Below, piece after piece: positions 1 to 11,318 of a stretch of 64,000 nucleotides of DNA. Position 1 is the first letter of the stretch, and each line of letters begins with the position of its first letter. Both the position numbers and the translations under genes were made by a program. The notes under the pieces were generated by a model. It was not told the DNA's origin and did not search any database. It saw nothing but the letters and a program-made list of their open reading frames with translations. The stretch lies in NCBI GenBank assembly GCA_029237695.1, contig CM055271.1, positions 85,538,208 through 85,602,207 of the forward strand, written 5' to 3'. Source of the stretch: Conchocele bisecta (lineage: Eukaryota > Mollusca > Bivalvia > Lucinida > Thyasiridae).

Positions 1-20
1 GTCGCGAAACCTCCGTCATC

Positions 21-330
21 CTTCGCAGTGCCGTAGCCAGAGGTTCGAAATAGCCGAGGCCAACATAAGCGGCGGAAGACGATAATTATTGGGGGTGGAA
101 GTGTGGAGGGCCCGAGGGCCCGAGTTTGCTAGGCGGGTCCGGGGGCATGCCCACCCTGAAAATTTTGAAATCAAAGTGGTCTGAAACGCCATTTCCTGCA
201 TTCTCAGCAAAGTCTGAGCACATACTATGACTCCCATTTTTCCTATATTGGAATAAAAAAATAAAAATCGTGAAAAAACGGACGAGGCCATGGCCTCGTC
301 TGGCCTCAACGTGGCTACGGCACTGCTTCG
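21..330. mobile_element. 300-bp MITE with 14-bp TIRs and CTTCG target duplication
   Basis: The element runs 26-325. It begins CAGTGCCGTAGCCA and ends with the exact reverse complement of that 14-mer. It is flanked on both sides by CTTCG (21-25 and 326-330), a perfect 5-bp target duplication. It has no coding capacity; the long open frame on the minus strand across it continues into unrelated flank and has no recognisable domain. The terminus resembles hAT-type CAGTG ends, but a 5-bp duplication is short for hAT, so I leave the superfamily open. Confidence 0.8.
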
Positions 331-1260
331 TGAATATTTTTCTTGAATACTACTGTACAGTTTAGTTTCGTTTGTACAAGCAATTGTAGTACGAGGCCAA
401 TTTCTGTTCCGCTTCAGTACTTCAGTACTATATACAGTACCACTTACACGTTTATTCTGGGAACCTTGCCTCAAAACCTAAATTTAGCAACACAAAATCC
501 CAATATTGTTGTTGTTGTAAGCATGGATTTCAGGAATGTTTTATCAAAGAATTATGAACATTACACTGTACAAACCCAGGGATTTCCCGGACTCGTGTTT
601 TATGCGTCACTGACTCGCAAAATTGAGCGAGGACTCACATTGTCAACTAGTACTGCATCCCCAGGACCCACAAAATCTCAGCGGCTCAATTTTGCCTTTT
701 TCGGTATTTTTCTTCAATGCATATTACATATTAACTTAAGTTTGAAACGGAAATACGTCATCGGTTACTGTCCACATTAATCGTCGACGTGTCACATATT
801 AAGTCGTACTCATCTGTAGATTGATACACAAAACGTTTACACAATTTAGACCATGAAGGTAGACAGTTCGGGTTCTGCTCGACAGAAAACCCGTCTCTAT
901 ATGAACTTAATTAGCTGTTGGTGGGATGGTATATAAACCCATTCACTTTCAACAGAAAAGCCAAAATCACGTTTGTAAAATTTGGGACCCCAACAATTCA
1001 ACAGGGAGCCCCACCATAGAAATGTTGGGGGTCCTGTGACTCTCATTTAAAAAATCCTAGGGAAAACCCTGCGGACCATGGACATAACGGACCAGGGCAT
1101 AACGGACCAGATTTCAGGCGAAACAGACCAGATTTCTGGACATAACAGACCAGACTTTTCTGGATAATATGTTAATATATACGGGAAAAGTAACCATACA
1201 CTACAATAATTTATTTAAGTGATTGTATATCAAAGTGTTACAGGTATTGTAATGAATACA
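331..1260. other. Intergenic, no gene seen
   Basis: No coding similarity or splice-supported exon was recognised. Around 1075-1160 a short motif containing GGACCAG or AGACCAG repeats four to five times with CATAAC spacers, which looks like a decayed minisatellite. Confidence 0.4.
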
Positions 1261-1274
1261 TGTAGCAGTATATA

Positions 1275-1310
<36 letters not shown>

Positions 1311-1375
1311 GAAAGAAAGAAAGAAAGAGAAAGAAAGAAAGAGAAAGATAGAAAGAAAAAAGAAAGAAAGAAATT
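1261..1375. repeat. (GAAA)n microsatellite
   Basis: About 115 bases of near-pure GAAA/GAAAGA tetranucleotide repeat. It is followed at 1380-1435 by three short imperfect repeats of a TCGTCCGCTA-type motif. Confidence 0.9.
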
Positions 1376-1915
1376 CAAATCGTCCGCTATTTGGTCAAAT
1401 CGTCCGCTATTGGTTAAAGTCGCCCGCTAGTATACTATATTATCATGATACAATGCTATCCAAACTGGTAAAATTCAGTTTTGTTGCGTATACCAAGGTG
1501 TTACCGGTGTTCGTGCCCATAAGGAGTAAAGTAAAAAGAAATAGAATACACGATTTGCCTGAACAGATATAAATCTTGTACAAAGACTACAACCATCCCT
1601 CAATCATTTCACATGATATCCGAGTTCATTCATGAAACATTGGTACGAATGCTGTCTATTTTTGTGACGTCATGTAATATGTCGTAATTGTAGAAACAGT
1701 ATTCCTGCCCTTCCAGGAAATGAGTGTGTGAGTGTCTGCATTGAAGCTTCCTCAATAATTTTTACAGAAAAAGATACCAAAAATGTTTCTTATTTTGTTT
1801 CTAATTCGATTAATAAAATATAATGTGATAAGTGCTGCACATTACTCACAAGAATATATGCCGTATTAAATCGGCAAAACTAGTCGTTTACTATTACATG
1901 ACAGAGACTGTGACA
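1376..1915. other. Intergenic, no gene seen
   Basis: AT-rich sequence between the microsatellite and the Academ-like fragment. I found no inverted repeat matching the 3701-4478 side, so no transposon end can be placed here. Confidence 0.4.
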
Positions 1916-3700
1916 TTAATTCAGGCCACTGATTGGGGGTTGAATAAACAGATCCGGGTGATATCCAGTGTCGTCGTCACACCAGCCGAAGCTGTTGAAG
2001 GCTGGCAAAGTCGGTTTTGCCAGGTGGGCACGTTTGTCAATCATAGTGGCAAGTGCAGACCATTTTACATGCTGGTGGGAGTAATTTGAGAAAGACAGCT
2101 GATTTCTGATTAAGGAACTTGTGTGCTCGTAAACTTTCAATATCAGCAAAGCCATCGTCCTTCTTGCTGTATACCTTGATCAACAACTGTGTTGCCTCTT
2201 TGGTGATCTCTGACCCGATATCATTGTCATGTTCGCCGAAGAGCTCCATGGCAGGTGTCTCAACCGTCAACATTGCATCAAACAATGCCCTCTTCCCAGT
2301 GAAATATGGGTAGCTGGTGATGTCTCTGCCGCTGAGACTGTGGACAAATGGCAGCCTGTCACACACAGAAGGCCCGATCACTGATGCAATGTCATGGATT
2401 GGTAGATATGTGTTAAAATCAGTGCGAACCCACAATTCCTTCAAGTTCTCCAGTCTATCTGTGTTTGCATAGTAAATGCAAAGTACCACGACGTCTGTGT
2501 CATTGGCATGCACGATTACCCTCGCGGCACCATGTTCAATGGCATAAACTGTGTGCTGAATAATTCGTGTATCTGCTTCCTCTTGTGTGGATTCAAGCTG
2601 AGGAACAGGGGACACCTGTTCATGTGTAACTGATATGGTTTTCGTCTTCTCTTTGAATCCTCCACTGAGGTACAGGTTTCTATCTGTCCGTGTTAGTGGC
2701 CTACTGGCCTTGCTGACCAATCATCACTTAAGTAATTGAGAAGTGCAGCTTTGTTTACATCAAGTGCGAAGAAGTCACTGGCGTCAGGGGCGAGATAGTG
2801 CTTGCACACCTTGTATGCCTTGGCTTTATGGGTATCTCGTTTTCGTTTCTGACGCAATGCTGATTGAGACTGACTGATCGATACCTGTCACAACAAAAGT
2901 GGATACTTTTGGTCCGAGTTGGTGCGTCATTGAGCAGCTTCTCAAGATAACGATCGCCAATGGTGCCAAACGTTTCACCTTTCTTGAATGACCATTTGTT
3001 CACAGAATGCATGGCATCAACAATGACGGTTGTGTTCAGTTCTCCATCGGGAAGATTGGATACGGGATCAACTTTCGTTTCTTTCAATATCACCTTTACT
3101 AGACTTCACGCATGGTGGCGTCTTCCTGAAATAATGATGGTGGAACTTTGCCTTTCATGTCCTTTACCAGATATACGTCGCAAAATATCTTGACGATTTA
3201 ATTGTTTTGCTTTTGCTTTCAGGTTTGTCTCTCTAGTGCCAGACGTAACTTTACTTATAGGTCGTTTGCCTTTACACGAAACTTTGTTGCATATTATACA
3301 CATCGACTTCGCTCTATACGTTGGCACCTTCGATCTTGTTTTCACTGGCGAGATGACGGTTGACGTGCCAGGCTCATCGTCATCATGTATTGTCAATTTG
3401 TCTCTTTTTGGCAATATGTATGCTCTTCGTCAACAAGTATTCACATCTACAACTTGTGTGCCATTTTGGATTCATGGTTTGTAACCAATTGGCATATTTG
3501 CTTATAGATCCTAACCTTTCAGCAGTTTCGTCACATCGTCCTTCCGTTGCTCTATTCGCAGTTACATTGAACATGTGTTTTGTACTTGTTCTTTGGCATA
3601 TTATGCACAGTGCATAATCCAATGCCTCCACCCTACTAGACACGCCACATTTACCACACTGTGTCAGGGAAACGCTTCCACCACGAAGTGGACTAGCCAT
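1916..3700 (-). pseudogene. Decayed Academ-like transposon protein: zinc fingers plus PIN/XPG-like nuclease, transposase region missing
   Basis: This reads right to left on the minus strand in several frames. From about 3700 there is a Cys-rich N-terminus (CGKCG, CIICQ, then WHTSCRCEYLL). A frame change near 3400 leads to a second Cys cluster (CIICNK) with basic stretches. A TGA at 3106-3108 is followed in the same frame by VIVDAMHS near 3000, the first acidic strand of a PIN-like domain. After further frame changes near 2880 and 2710 come EEADTRIIQH, NDTDVVVL and HSLSGRD, then a tail ending in FGWCDDDTG near 1970. The order of acidic motifs (IVD, EAD-R, DTD, G-D) matches FEN1/XPG-type nucleases. 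The 23.3-26.2 kb relative carries several hundred residues of transposase between zinc-finger and nuclease parts; here that part is absent at the 3106 junction. With at least four frame breaks plus this deletion it is a non-functional fragment. The family assignment is inference from motif order. Confidence 0.75.
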
Positions 3701-4478
3701 TTTCAGATTTAATCACACAAAATGTAATATACACACAAGTCCACGGCAAATTTTAATTAGCCAGTGGGTGGGGCTTCACGAAGCTACCACGGGACTGACG
3801 AAACGACCAATCGGGCCGAACCTGACAATAATATAGGGTGGGACGTCACGTCGTGCAGTCGCCAGTGACTTGACTAACGGCAGTGTTGTGCCGGGAATAG
3901 AAAATGTCACACACAACGCTGACATTAAAATTCGATGATACACGCGTTGTATGGAAATGTGGCGCGAAAAATCAATAAACGCGCTCAGTACCGCCTGATA
4001 TTATAAGCATGTACATGCTATACAGCGGGGAAACTACTCAACATAGACATGATTGATGTGTAAAACTATGACTATTTAAATCAAATACGCACCTGTTTGT
4101 GTAAATCTTCTGACATTTAGACACAGTTCACTTTGTTCCGGAACATGTGTGATTTTTTTATGTCAGGAATCCGGAGTATCATATAAAATAGAAATTTCAT
4201 ATGAATAGTTTCTATCTCATGTAATATGAATCGAGTAAGTATGGCTACGCCACAATCTATGGATGTTTATGACATTTCAAATAATTCCTGCTGCACTAAT
4301 GGTATTTAACTCGAAATGTGGGCGGCCATTTTGAATTTCCGTTCCTGAGCATTGAGCAAAAATTTGGAAGGTCTACACAGTTGAAATGTATTACCAGGGT
4401 CCCAAAGACGGTATTAGCAGTGTCAAACCAAAAATAGCACTCAGGCCCGGAAAAACTTATATTTTGGGGCTGGGCGCT
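3701..4478. other. Flank of the Academ-like fragment, no gene seen
   Basis: Upstream side of the minus-strand fragment. It contains GACCAATCGG near 3805 (a CCAAT-type motif on the + strand) but no TATA box and no second terminal repeat. The rest is unremarkable AT-rich sequence. Confidence 0.35.
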
Positions 4479-6420
4479 TCAGGTAAAGTTCACGTTATAT
4501 ATCTCGACTGTGTGTTGGTAAGTCAGGGTCATATATCTCTAATCTGGGTTGGTAAGTCCAAGTTATATATCTTGACTGGGTTGGTAAGTCCACGTTATAT
4601 ATCTCGACTGTGGTTTGGTAATTCCTAGCTATATATCTTGACAGTGGCTTGGTAAGTCCATGTTATATATCTCGACTGTGGGTTTGTATGTCCACGTTAT
4701 ATGTATTGAAAGGGTTGGTAAGTCCAAGTTATATATCCTGACTGTGGGTTGGTAAGTCCACATTATATATCTTGACTGTGGGTTGGTAATTCCAGGTTAT
4801 ATATCTTGGCAGTGGGTTGGTAATTCCAAGTTATATATCCTGACTGTGGGTTGGTAAGTCCACGTTATATATATCCACTGTGGGTTAGTAATTCCAGGTT
4901 ATATATCTTGACTGTTGCTTGGTAAGTCAGGGTTATATATCTCTACTGTGGGTTGGTAAGTCCAAGTTATATATCTTGACTGTGGGTTGGTTAGTCCAAG
5001 ATATATATCTCGACTGTGGGTTGGTAAGTCCACGTCATAATATGTCGACTGTGGGTTGGTGTCCAAGTCATAATATCTTGACTGTGGGTTGGTGTCCAAG
5101 TCATAATATCTCACCTGTGGGTTGGTGTCCAAGTCATAATATCTCGACTGTGGGTTGGTGTCGAAGTCATAATATCTCGACTGTGGGTTGGTGTCAAGTC
5201 ATAATATCTTGACTATGGGTTGGTGTCCAAGTCATAATATCTCGACAGTGGGTTGGTGTCAAGTCATAATATCTCGACTGTGGGTTGGTGTCAAGTCATA
5301 ATATCTCGACTGTGGGTTGGTGTCCAAGTCATAATATCTCGACTGTGGGTTGGTAAGTCCAAGTCATAATAATATCTCAACTGTGTGTTGGTGTCCAAGT
5401 CATAATATCTCAACTGTGGGTTGGTGTCCAAGTCATAATATCTTGACTGTGGGTTGGTGTCCAAGTCATAATATCTTGACTGTGGGTTGGTGTGCAAGTC
5501 ATAATATCTCGACTGTGGGTTGGTGTCAAGTCATAATATCTCGACTGTGGGTTGGTGTCCAAGTCATATCTCGACTGTGGGTTGGTAAGTCCAAGTCATA
5601 ATAATATCTCGACTGTGGGTTGGTGTCCAAGTCTTAATATCTCGACTGTGAGTTGGTGTCAAGTCATAATATCTTGATTGTGGGTTGGTAAGTCCAAGTC
5701 ATAATATATGGACTGTGGGTTGGTATCCAAGTCATAATATCTCGACTGTGGGTTGGTGTCAAGTCAGAATATCTTGACTGTGGGTTGGTGTCCAAGTCAT
5801 AATATCTCGACTGTGGGTTGGTGTCCAAGTCATAATATCTTGACTGTGGGTTGGTGTCCAAGTCATAATATCTTGACTGTGGGTTGGTGTCCAAGTCATA
5901 ATATCTCGACTGTGGGTTGGTGTCCAAGTCATACTATCTTGACTGTGTGTTGGCGTCAAGTCATAATATCTTGATTGTGGGTTGGTAAGTCCAAGTTATA
6001 TATCTTGACTGTGGGTTGGTAAGTCCAAGTCATAATATATCGACTGTGGGTTGATAAGTCCAAGTAATAATATTTTGACTGTGGGTTGGTAAGTCCAACT
6101 TATAATATATATCGATTGTGGGTTTGTAACTGCAAGTCATAATATCTTGATTGTGGGTTGGTAACTGCAAGTCATAATATCTCGAATGTGAGTTTGTGTC
6201 AAGTTATAATATCTTGACTGTGGGTTGGTTTCCAAGTCATAATATCTCGACTGTGGGTTGGTGTCAAGTCATTATATCTTGAATGTGCGTTGGTGTTCAA
6301 CTCATAATATCTTGACTGTGAGTTGGTGTCCAAGACATAATATCTCGACTGTGAGTTGGTGTCAAGACATAATATCTTAACTGTGGGTTGGTGTCCAAGT
6401 CATAATATCTCGCCTGTGGG
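4479..6420. repeat. 33-35 bp satellite array, about 57 copies
   Basis: Head-to-tail repeats with core GACTGTGGGTTGGT. In the left third (to about 5030) the unit is 34-35 bp with GTAAGTCCAAGTTATATAT. In the middle it becomes 33 bp with GTGTCCAAGTCATAATAT, with occasional 32-bp and 36-bp units. The right end (5980-6420) mixes both types. Because 33 is a multiple of 3, long open frames run on both strands (TVGWCPSHNIS on +, DTNPQSRYYDL on -). These are products of the repeat, not genes. Confidence 0.95.
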
Positions 6421-6797
6421 TATAATAATGTCAATTAAAACGTTTGGTAATGGTAATTTATTATGCCAAAAAAAGGCCATATCTAAATTATGAACGGAAG
6501 TAATATGTCTCCCCATATTACAACATGGGATGTGGGACCCCATCTCTAAAGGGCATATCAGAATTTTTTTTTAAAATACTATCAAAAAATAAAAACGTGT
6601 TTTCATCATGGCCCTGTGTAAGTGGTTTAATTGAAGATATACAATACTAGGACTGCTGAATTTTTTAATAGAATTATTTTTAGGATTTAAAAAAAAAATA
6701 ATGTATTTTCATCATGGCCCTGTGTAAAGTGGTTTAATTGAAGGTATATGCTGATACTAGGACTGACTGCTGGTTTGTTTGAATTTTCAACGATATT
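6421..6797. other. Intergenic with one local duplication
   Basis: The segment beginning CATCATGGCCCTGTGT near 6605 recurs near 6711 with a similar downstream tail, a direct duplication of about 106 bp. No gene was seen. Confidence 0.5.
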
Positions 6798-7040
6798 GGG
6801 GGTCGTTTCACTTAACTTTGTATGACTAAAATGTTCGTAAGTGCAAAATTATGATAGTCTGTAAATTTCACATTAACATCGTTTCCGTGTAAATAAATAT
6901 TGGATTTACATTTATTGAGCATAGGCTGCATATGCAGCCTATGCTCAATAAATGTAAATCCATAAATTGAAATTTTCAGACGATCTTAAATTTGCACTTA
7001 CGAACATTTTAGTCGTAAGAAGTTTAGTGAAACGGGCCCC
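6798..7040. mobile_element. MITE with GTTTCACT termini and a perfect 62-bp central palindrome
   Basis: Long inverted repeats: the left arm starts GGGGTCGTTTCACTTAACTT, and the right arm is its diverged reverse complement ending GTTTAGTGAAACGGGCCCC. The centre (6901-6962) is a perfect palindrome with 31-base arms and no loop. A second copy lies at 29825-30030. Non-coding. The target duplication is not clear. Confidence 0.75.
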
Positions 7041-7614
7041 GGATTTTCAATCTTGTTGAACGCAACAAGATAGGAAATCCGATATTTATGTATATATGGG
7101 TGAATACTGTTTATAGTATGTTTTAAAAAAATCCTGATATGCATCCATTCACTTTTTTTTAGCAGAACGTGGTTTCTTACTAAAGGTGGTCTTTAACCCT
7201 TTCAACCCTACACTCTTCTACCATAATGTTCATAAATTATGCAGTTTCAGATGAGCCAGCTTGTAGTGAGCCATCTCATCAGAATCTGCACCATTTTTGT
7301 CTATAGTCGCTGCTTTTTCCGTCGTCCGCTGAACACTTAACCATTTTTTTCTTGCGTCGAAAACTTTGTAAAAGCTTCCTCATCCTGCTATAACTTTCAT
7401 ATTACTTGACGCATTCATTCAATGTTTGGACACTTGATACATCTAAGCATTTGGAACACACTAATGCCGCCATTCACATAACCTTGACCGTTTTTACCTT
7501 CAAATTCTGGCTGAAATTTTTGTGTCTAAATGTTTGTACAAGCTTCTACACATCATGGGATACATGTAAGACATTTTCAATGCGGAGTCCTAGTATCGGC
7601 ATATATCTTCAATT
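7041..7614. other. Lead-in to tandem array, no gene seen
   Basis: Near 7235-7295 there is a diverged fragment of the 'GATGAG...CTCATC...GATCTGCAC' core found in the MITEs at 53390 and 56451. No exon was supported. Confidence 0.4.
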
Positions 7615-8960
7615 AATGAAACCTTATAGGAATATTTGTCACCGTGTGAAGTTGCGCACCTGGGGTTTTAGATGCGGATTCATCCAGTATTCGCAGAGTT
7701 ATGGCTCTCGACTTAGTGAAAAGTGGCAATTTTCAACTTGTGTCGCACATAACTGAAAAGCTATTTGAGCTACAGTCATGAAACCTTATAGGAATATTTG
7801 TCATCATGTGAAGTTGTGCACCTGGAGTTTTAGATGCCGATTTATCTAGTATTCACAGAGTTGTGGCCCTTGACTTAGTGAAAAGTGGCAATTTTCAACT
7901 TGTGTTGCACATAGCTGAAAAACTATTTCAGCTACAGTCATGAAACTTTATAGGAATATTTTTCATGTGAAGTTGCGCACCTGGGGTTTTAGATGGGGAT
8001 TCATTCAGTATCCGCAGAGTTATGGCCCATGACTTAGTGAAAAGTGGAGATTTTCAACATGTGTCGCACATAACTGAAAAGCTATTTGAGCTACAGTCAT
8101 GAAACCTTATATGAATATTTGTCATCATGTGAAGTTGTGCACCTGGAGTTTTAGATGCCGATTTATCTAGTATTCACAGAGTTATGGCTCTTGACTTAGT
8201 GAAAAGTGGCAATTTTCAACTTGTGTCGCACATAAGTGAAAAACTATTTGAGCTACAGTCATGAAACCTTATAGGAATATTTGTCATCATGTGAAGTTGT
8301 GCACCTGGGATTTGAGAAGCGGATTCATCCAGTATACACAGAGATATGGCCCTTGACTGACTTAGTGAAGAATCGATTTTCAACTTGTGTCGCACATAAC
8401 TGAAAAACTATTTGAGCTACTGTCATGAAACCATATAGAATTGTTTGTCATCATGTGAAGTTATGCACCTTGTATTTTTACATCCGGATTCATTCAGTAT
8501 TCGCAGAGTAATGGCCCATGACTTAGTAAAAAGTGGCTATTTTCAACTTGTGTCGCACATAACTGAAAAACTATTTGAGCTACAGTCATAAAACCTTATA
8601 GGAAAAGGTTGCCATATTAGTTCAGTAGGTAGAGCGTTGGACTGCGGATCGGGAGATCCCAGGTGCCGTCGTTAAATCAAAGCATTTATTTATCTTATAG
8701 GAATATGTATCATCATGTGAAGTTGCACACCTGGAATTTTAGATGCGGATTCATCCAGTATTCACAGAGTTATGGCCCTTGATTTAGTGAAAATTGGCAG
8801 AGTTATGGCCCTTGACTTGTGTTGCCGGTAACTCAAAATATATTTCAGGCATGAAACTATATAGGAATGTTAATCAGCATGTGTAGTTGTGTTTTGTTTG
8901 CATATTCATCTAGTATAGAGCTATGGCCCTTGACAAGTGAAAATTACATTTGGTGTCTCT
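7615..8960. repeat. Tandem array of about 160-bp units
   Basis: Seven to eight units start near ATGAAACCTTATAGGAATAT and carry GTGAAGTTGTGCACCTGG, TTTTAGATGC, CTTGACTTAGTG and CAACTTGTGTCGCACATAA in fixed order. Spacing between successive units is 162, 162 and 159 bases. The last units are degraded and one is interrupted by the SINE at 8605-8694. Confidence 0.9.
8596..8703 (+). mobile_element. Short tRNA-derived SINE with 9-bp target duplication
   Basis: The insert at 8605-8694 interrupts a tandem-repeat unit and is flanked by TTATAGGAA at 8596-8604 and 8695-8703. The head resembles a tRNA: A-box TAGTTCAGTAGG (8618-8629), then AGAGCGTTGGACTGCGGATC like a tRNA anticodon arm. The B-box region (AGATCCCAGGTGCCG) is degraded. 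The tail is AT-rich. A functional tRNA is unlikely because the acceptor stem and B-box do not form. Confidence 0.7.
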
Positions 8961-10445
8961 TTTTAGCTCACCTGAGCGAAGCTCATGTGAGCTATTGTTA
9001 CCACAATGTGTCCGTCGTCTGTCGTTGTCCGTCGTCGTCCGTCGTCGTCCGTGAACATTTTCAAACGTCTTCTCCTCGGTAACCATTGGGCCTATAGTCA
9101 CCAAACTTCATGGTCATGGTCCTTAGGTAGGGGGATTACAAAATTGTTAAAATGACGTCATTACGTAATCCAAGATGGCCGCCGTCTAAAAATAGCACAA
9201 ATTCTTCAAAAATCGCCAACCGGATTTTGACAAAAGTTGGTAGGAATGATCGGTGTACAATGCTCTTTCAAAGTTCATAAAAGTGTGACCCCGGGGGTCA
9301 AAAATGGGCGTGGCCCGTGGGGTCAAATTGGGGTCAAATTTTATTTTTGACCGAATATGGTCATGTTATATATCAAATCGAAATTGGATGGTTATGTCAT
9401 CTAAGATGGCCGCCGAAAGGTCAAAAGGTCGTTCTTTTATCAGAGATTTCAAAATTCTTCTTCACATGAACCGCTTGGCACATGGTAGCCAAATTTAAAA
9501 GTTATGGGCCATGTGTGAAACCTTTTCAGATTTGTTAAAAGGGAGGTCATTGCTAATCCAAGATGGCCGCCGTCTAAAAATATCATAAATTCGCTGGCTG
9601 GCTGGCTGGCTGGTTGGTAGGAATGATCGATGTACAATGCTCTTTCAAAGTTGTTAAAATGGTGACCCCAGGGTCAAAAATGGGCGTGGTCCGTGGGGTC
9701 AAATTAGGGTAAACTTTTATTGGATGGTCATGTCATCCAAGATGGCCGCCGAAAGGTCAAAAGGTCGTTCTTTCATTAGAGATTTCAAAATTCTTCTTCA
9801 CACGAACCGCTTGGCCGATGGTGGCCAAACTTCACAGTTATGGTCCATGGGTGAAGCCTTTTCAGATTTGTTAAAACGGAGGTCGTCACTAATCCAAAAT
9901 GGCTGCCGTCTAAAAATAGCACAAATTCTTAAAAAATCTTCATCTCGTGAACCGCCAGCTGGATTTCGACGAAACTGGGTAGGAATGATCGATGTAGAAT
10001 GCTCTTTCAAAGGTGTTAAAATGGTGACCCCGAGGTCAAAAATGGGCATGGCCCGTGGGGTCAAATTTTATTTTTGACCGAATATGCTCATGTCATATAT
10101 CAAATTGAAGGTATTGATGAGGCGATTGCTCTGGTGCAATATTTGTCGGAATCGGATGATTATGTCATCCATGATGGCCGCCAAAAGGTCCATTTATTCG
10201 AGATTTTGTACGTCTTTTTCTCAGGAACCACATGGCCGAAGCTGGCCAAACTTCATAGTTAAGTTAAGATCCTTGGGTGAAGCATTTTCAGATTTGGTAA
10301 AATCAGAGTCATCGCTTAATCCAAGATGACCGCCATCTAAAAATAGCACAATTTTTTTAAAACACATATGAACTCAATGTCACATTCTCCTCTGGTGTTC
10401 ATGGAGTCAGGTGAGTGAATTAGGGCCATCATGGCCCTCTTGTTT
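8961..10445 (+). repeat. GCTCACC element, copy 1 (full length)
   Basis: It begins TTTTTAGCTCACCTGAGCG and AGCTCATGTGAGCTATTGTT, runs into a GTCCGTCGTC-rich stretch, then has four imperfect internal units of roughly 380 bp, each with CCAAGATGGCCGCC, GGGGTCAAA and GACCGAATATGGTC. It ends GGGCCATCATGGCCCTCTTG. The same start and/or end occur at 30631, 33129 and 62681. There are no coding domains; open frames within it repeat from unit to unit. Confidence 0.85.
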
Positions 10446-10993
10446 ATTTTGTTGATAGCTAACTTACACAGAAAAAACAAGGTAGCTACATATATCTGTT
10501 GTTGCCTTAAATTCTAATTTTCCAAGTCCTGATTATACATGCAGTGGTGGTGGGGGGCCGGGAGACATATGTTTTTGTCTGACAACAACCATATAGTTTC
10601 CGTTTGGTGGTCCCGCCTCTATATGACCTTAGCTGTTGCTGTGACATTAAACCAATTCACTTTCACTTTTTGCAAACCGTGTAGATCCAGGCGAGTCTCG
10701 TCAGGATCTGCACATTTTGTAAGTAATTTTCATATTTTTTTTAGAACAAAAAAACCAGTCCCAGTTTATAATATAAGAATATTCAACTCTACGTGGGTGG
10801 AAATTTTCAGAATATATACGGATATCAGGATTTGAGGTTCCTGAAAATTGCAGAAAAATACTAATGGTTCAACATGGGAAGCTAAATTTTATGCATTTTT
10901 GGGTGTCAAAATATGTTCTTAGCCGTTTTCAGGATTTGGCATTTGGAACTCTTCTTCCCATTCCTGACTGTATGACTTATTTTGTATTCATAG
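10446..10993. other. Intron or 5' flank of the TRAF exon
   Basis: Non-coding. At 10664-10790 lies a truncated copy of the MITE family seen at 53390 and 56451 (GTGTAGATCCAGGCGAG, CAGGATCTGCAC). The last 20 bases form a splice acceptor (TTTTGTATTCATAG, ending 10993). Confidence 0.6.
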
Positions 10994-11318
10994 ATGGCTC
11001 GTAACCAGATAGAAAACCACTTCGGCAAGAATTTACCGTTACACACTGAATGGATTATGGGACAAGTGATGACTTTCCGCTCCGATCTGGATCGTCTGGC
11101 TGCCGATGGATCGTCCAGTGGTGTGGTCAACCGGCAGATAGCTGATATCGTGGCTAAACTGACGATGGTGGAACAACAGGTGGTTCGCCTCGTCAACGAT
11201 GTGGCACAGCAACAATCGGGGGCGATAGATGGAGACATGCGACAATACGTCAACCAGATGGTGAAGACTGTGAAGGACAAATATTCCGCTGTGGAAGTCG
11301 ATATGAACGCCTTCGGTT
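10994..11318 (+). CDS. TRAF: TRAF-family adaptor, internal exon (coiled-coil region)
   Basis: This exon encodes about 108 residues starting at an ATG immediately after a splice acceptor, so the methionine may be internal. The peptide is charged and heptad-rich (QIADIVAKLTMVEQQVVRL, MVKTVKDKYSAVEVDMNAFG), as expected for the trimerising coiled coil N-terminal to a TRAF-C domain. The exon ends before GTAAGC at 11319 and leaves one base of a split codon. The next exon, at 17419, supplies the missing two bases, so the reading frame continues across a 6.1 kb intron. RING and TRAF-type zinc-finger exons were not found upstream in this window; they may lie outside it. The gene link rests on phase, strand and domain fit, not on a transcript. 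Confidence 0.7.

Noticed and set aside
16..474. 152-codon minus-strand open frame at the window start
   Set aside because: It spans a MITE and its flank and shows no domain.
4899..5959. Long open frames on both strands with repeated DTNPQSRYYDL or TVGWCPSHNIS peptides
   Set aside because: They are translations of a 33-bp satellite unit; frame openness follows from the unit length.
4479..6420. CRISPR-like regular repeats
   Set aside because: Units are directly tandem with no unique spacers, and the DNA is animal.
8606..8680. Functional tRNA gene
   Set aside because: Acceptor stem and B-box do not form; it is a SINE-type insert with a target duplication.
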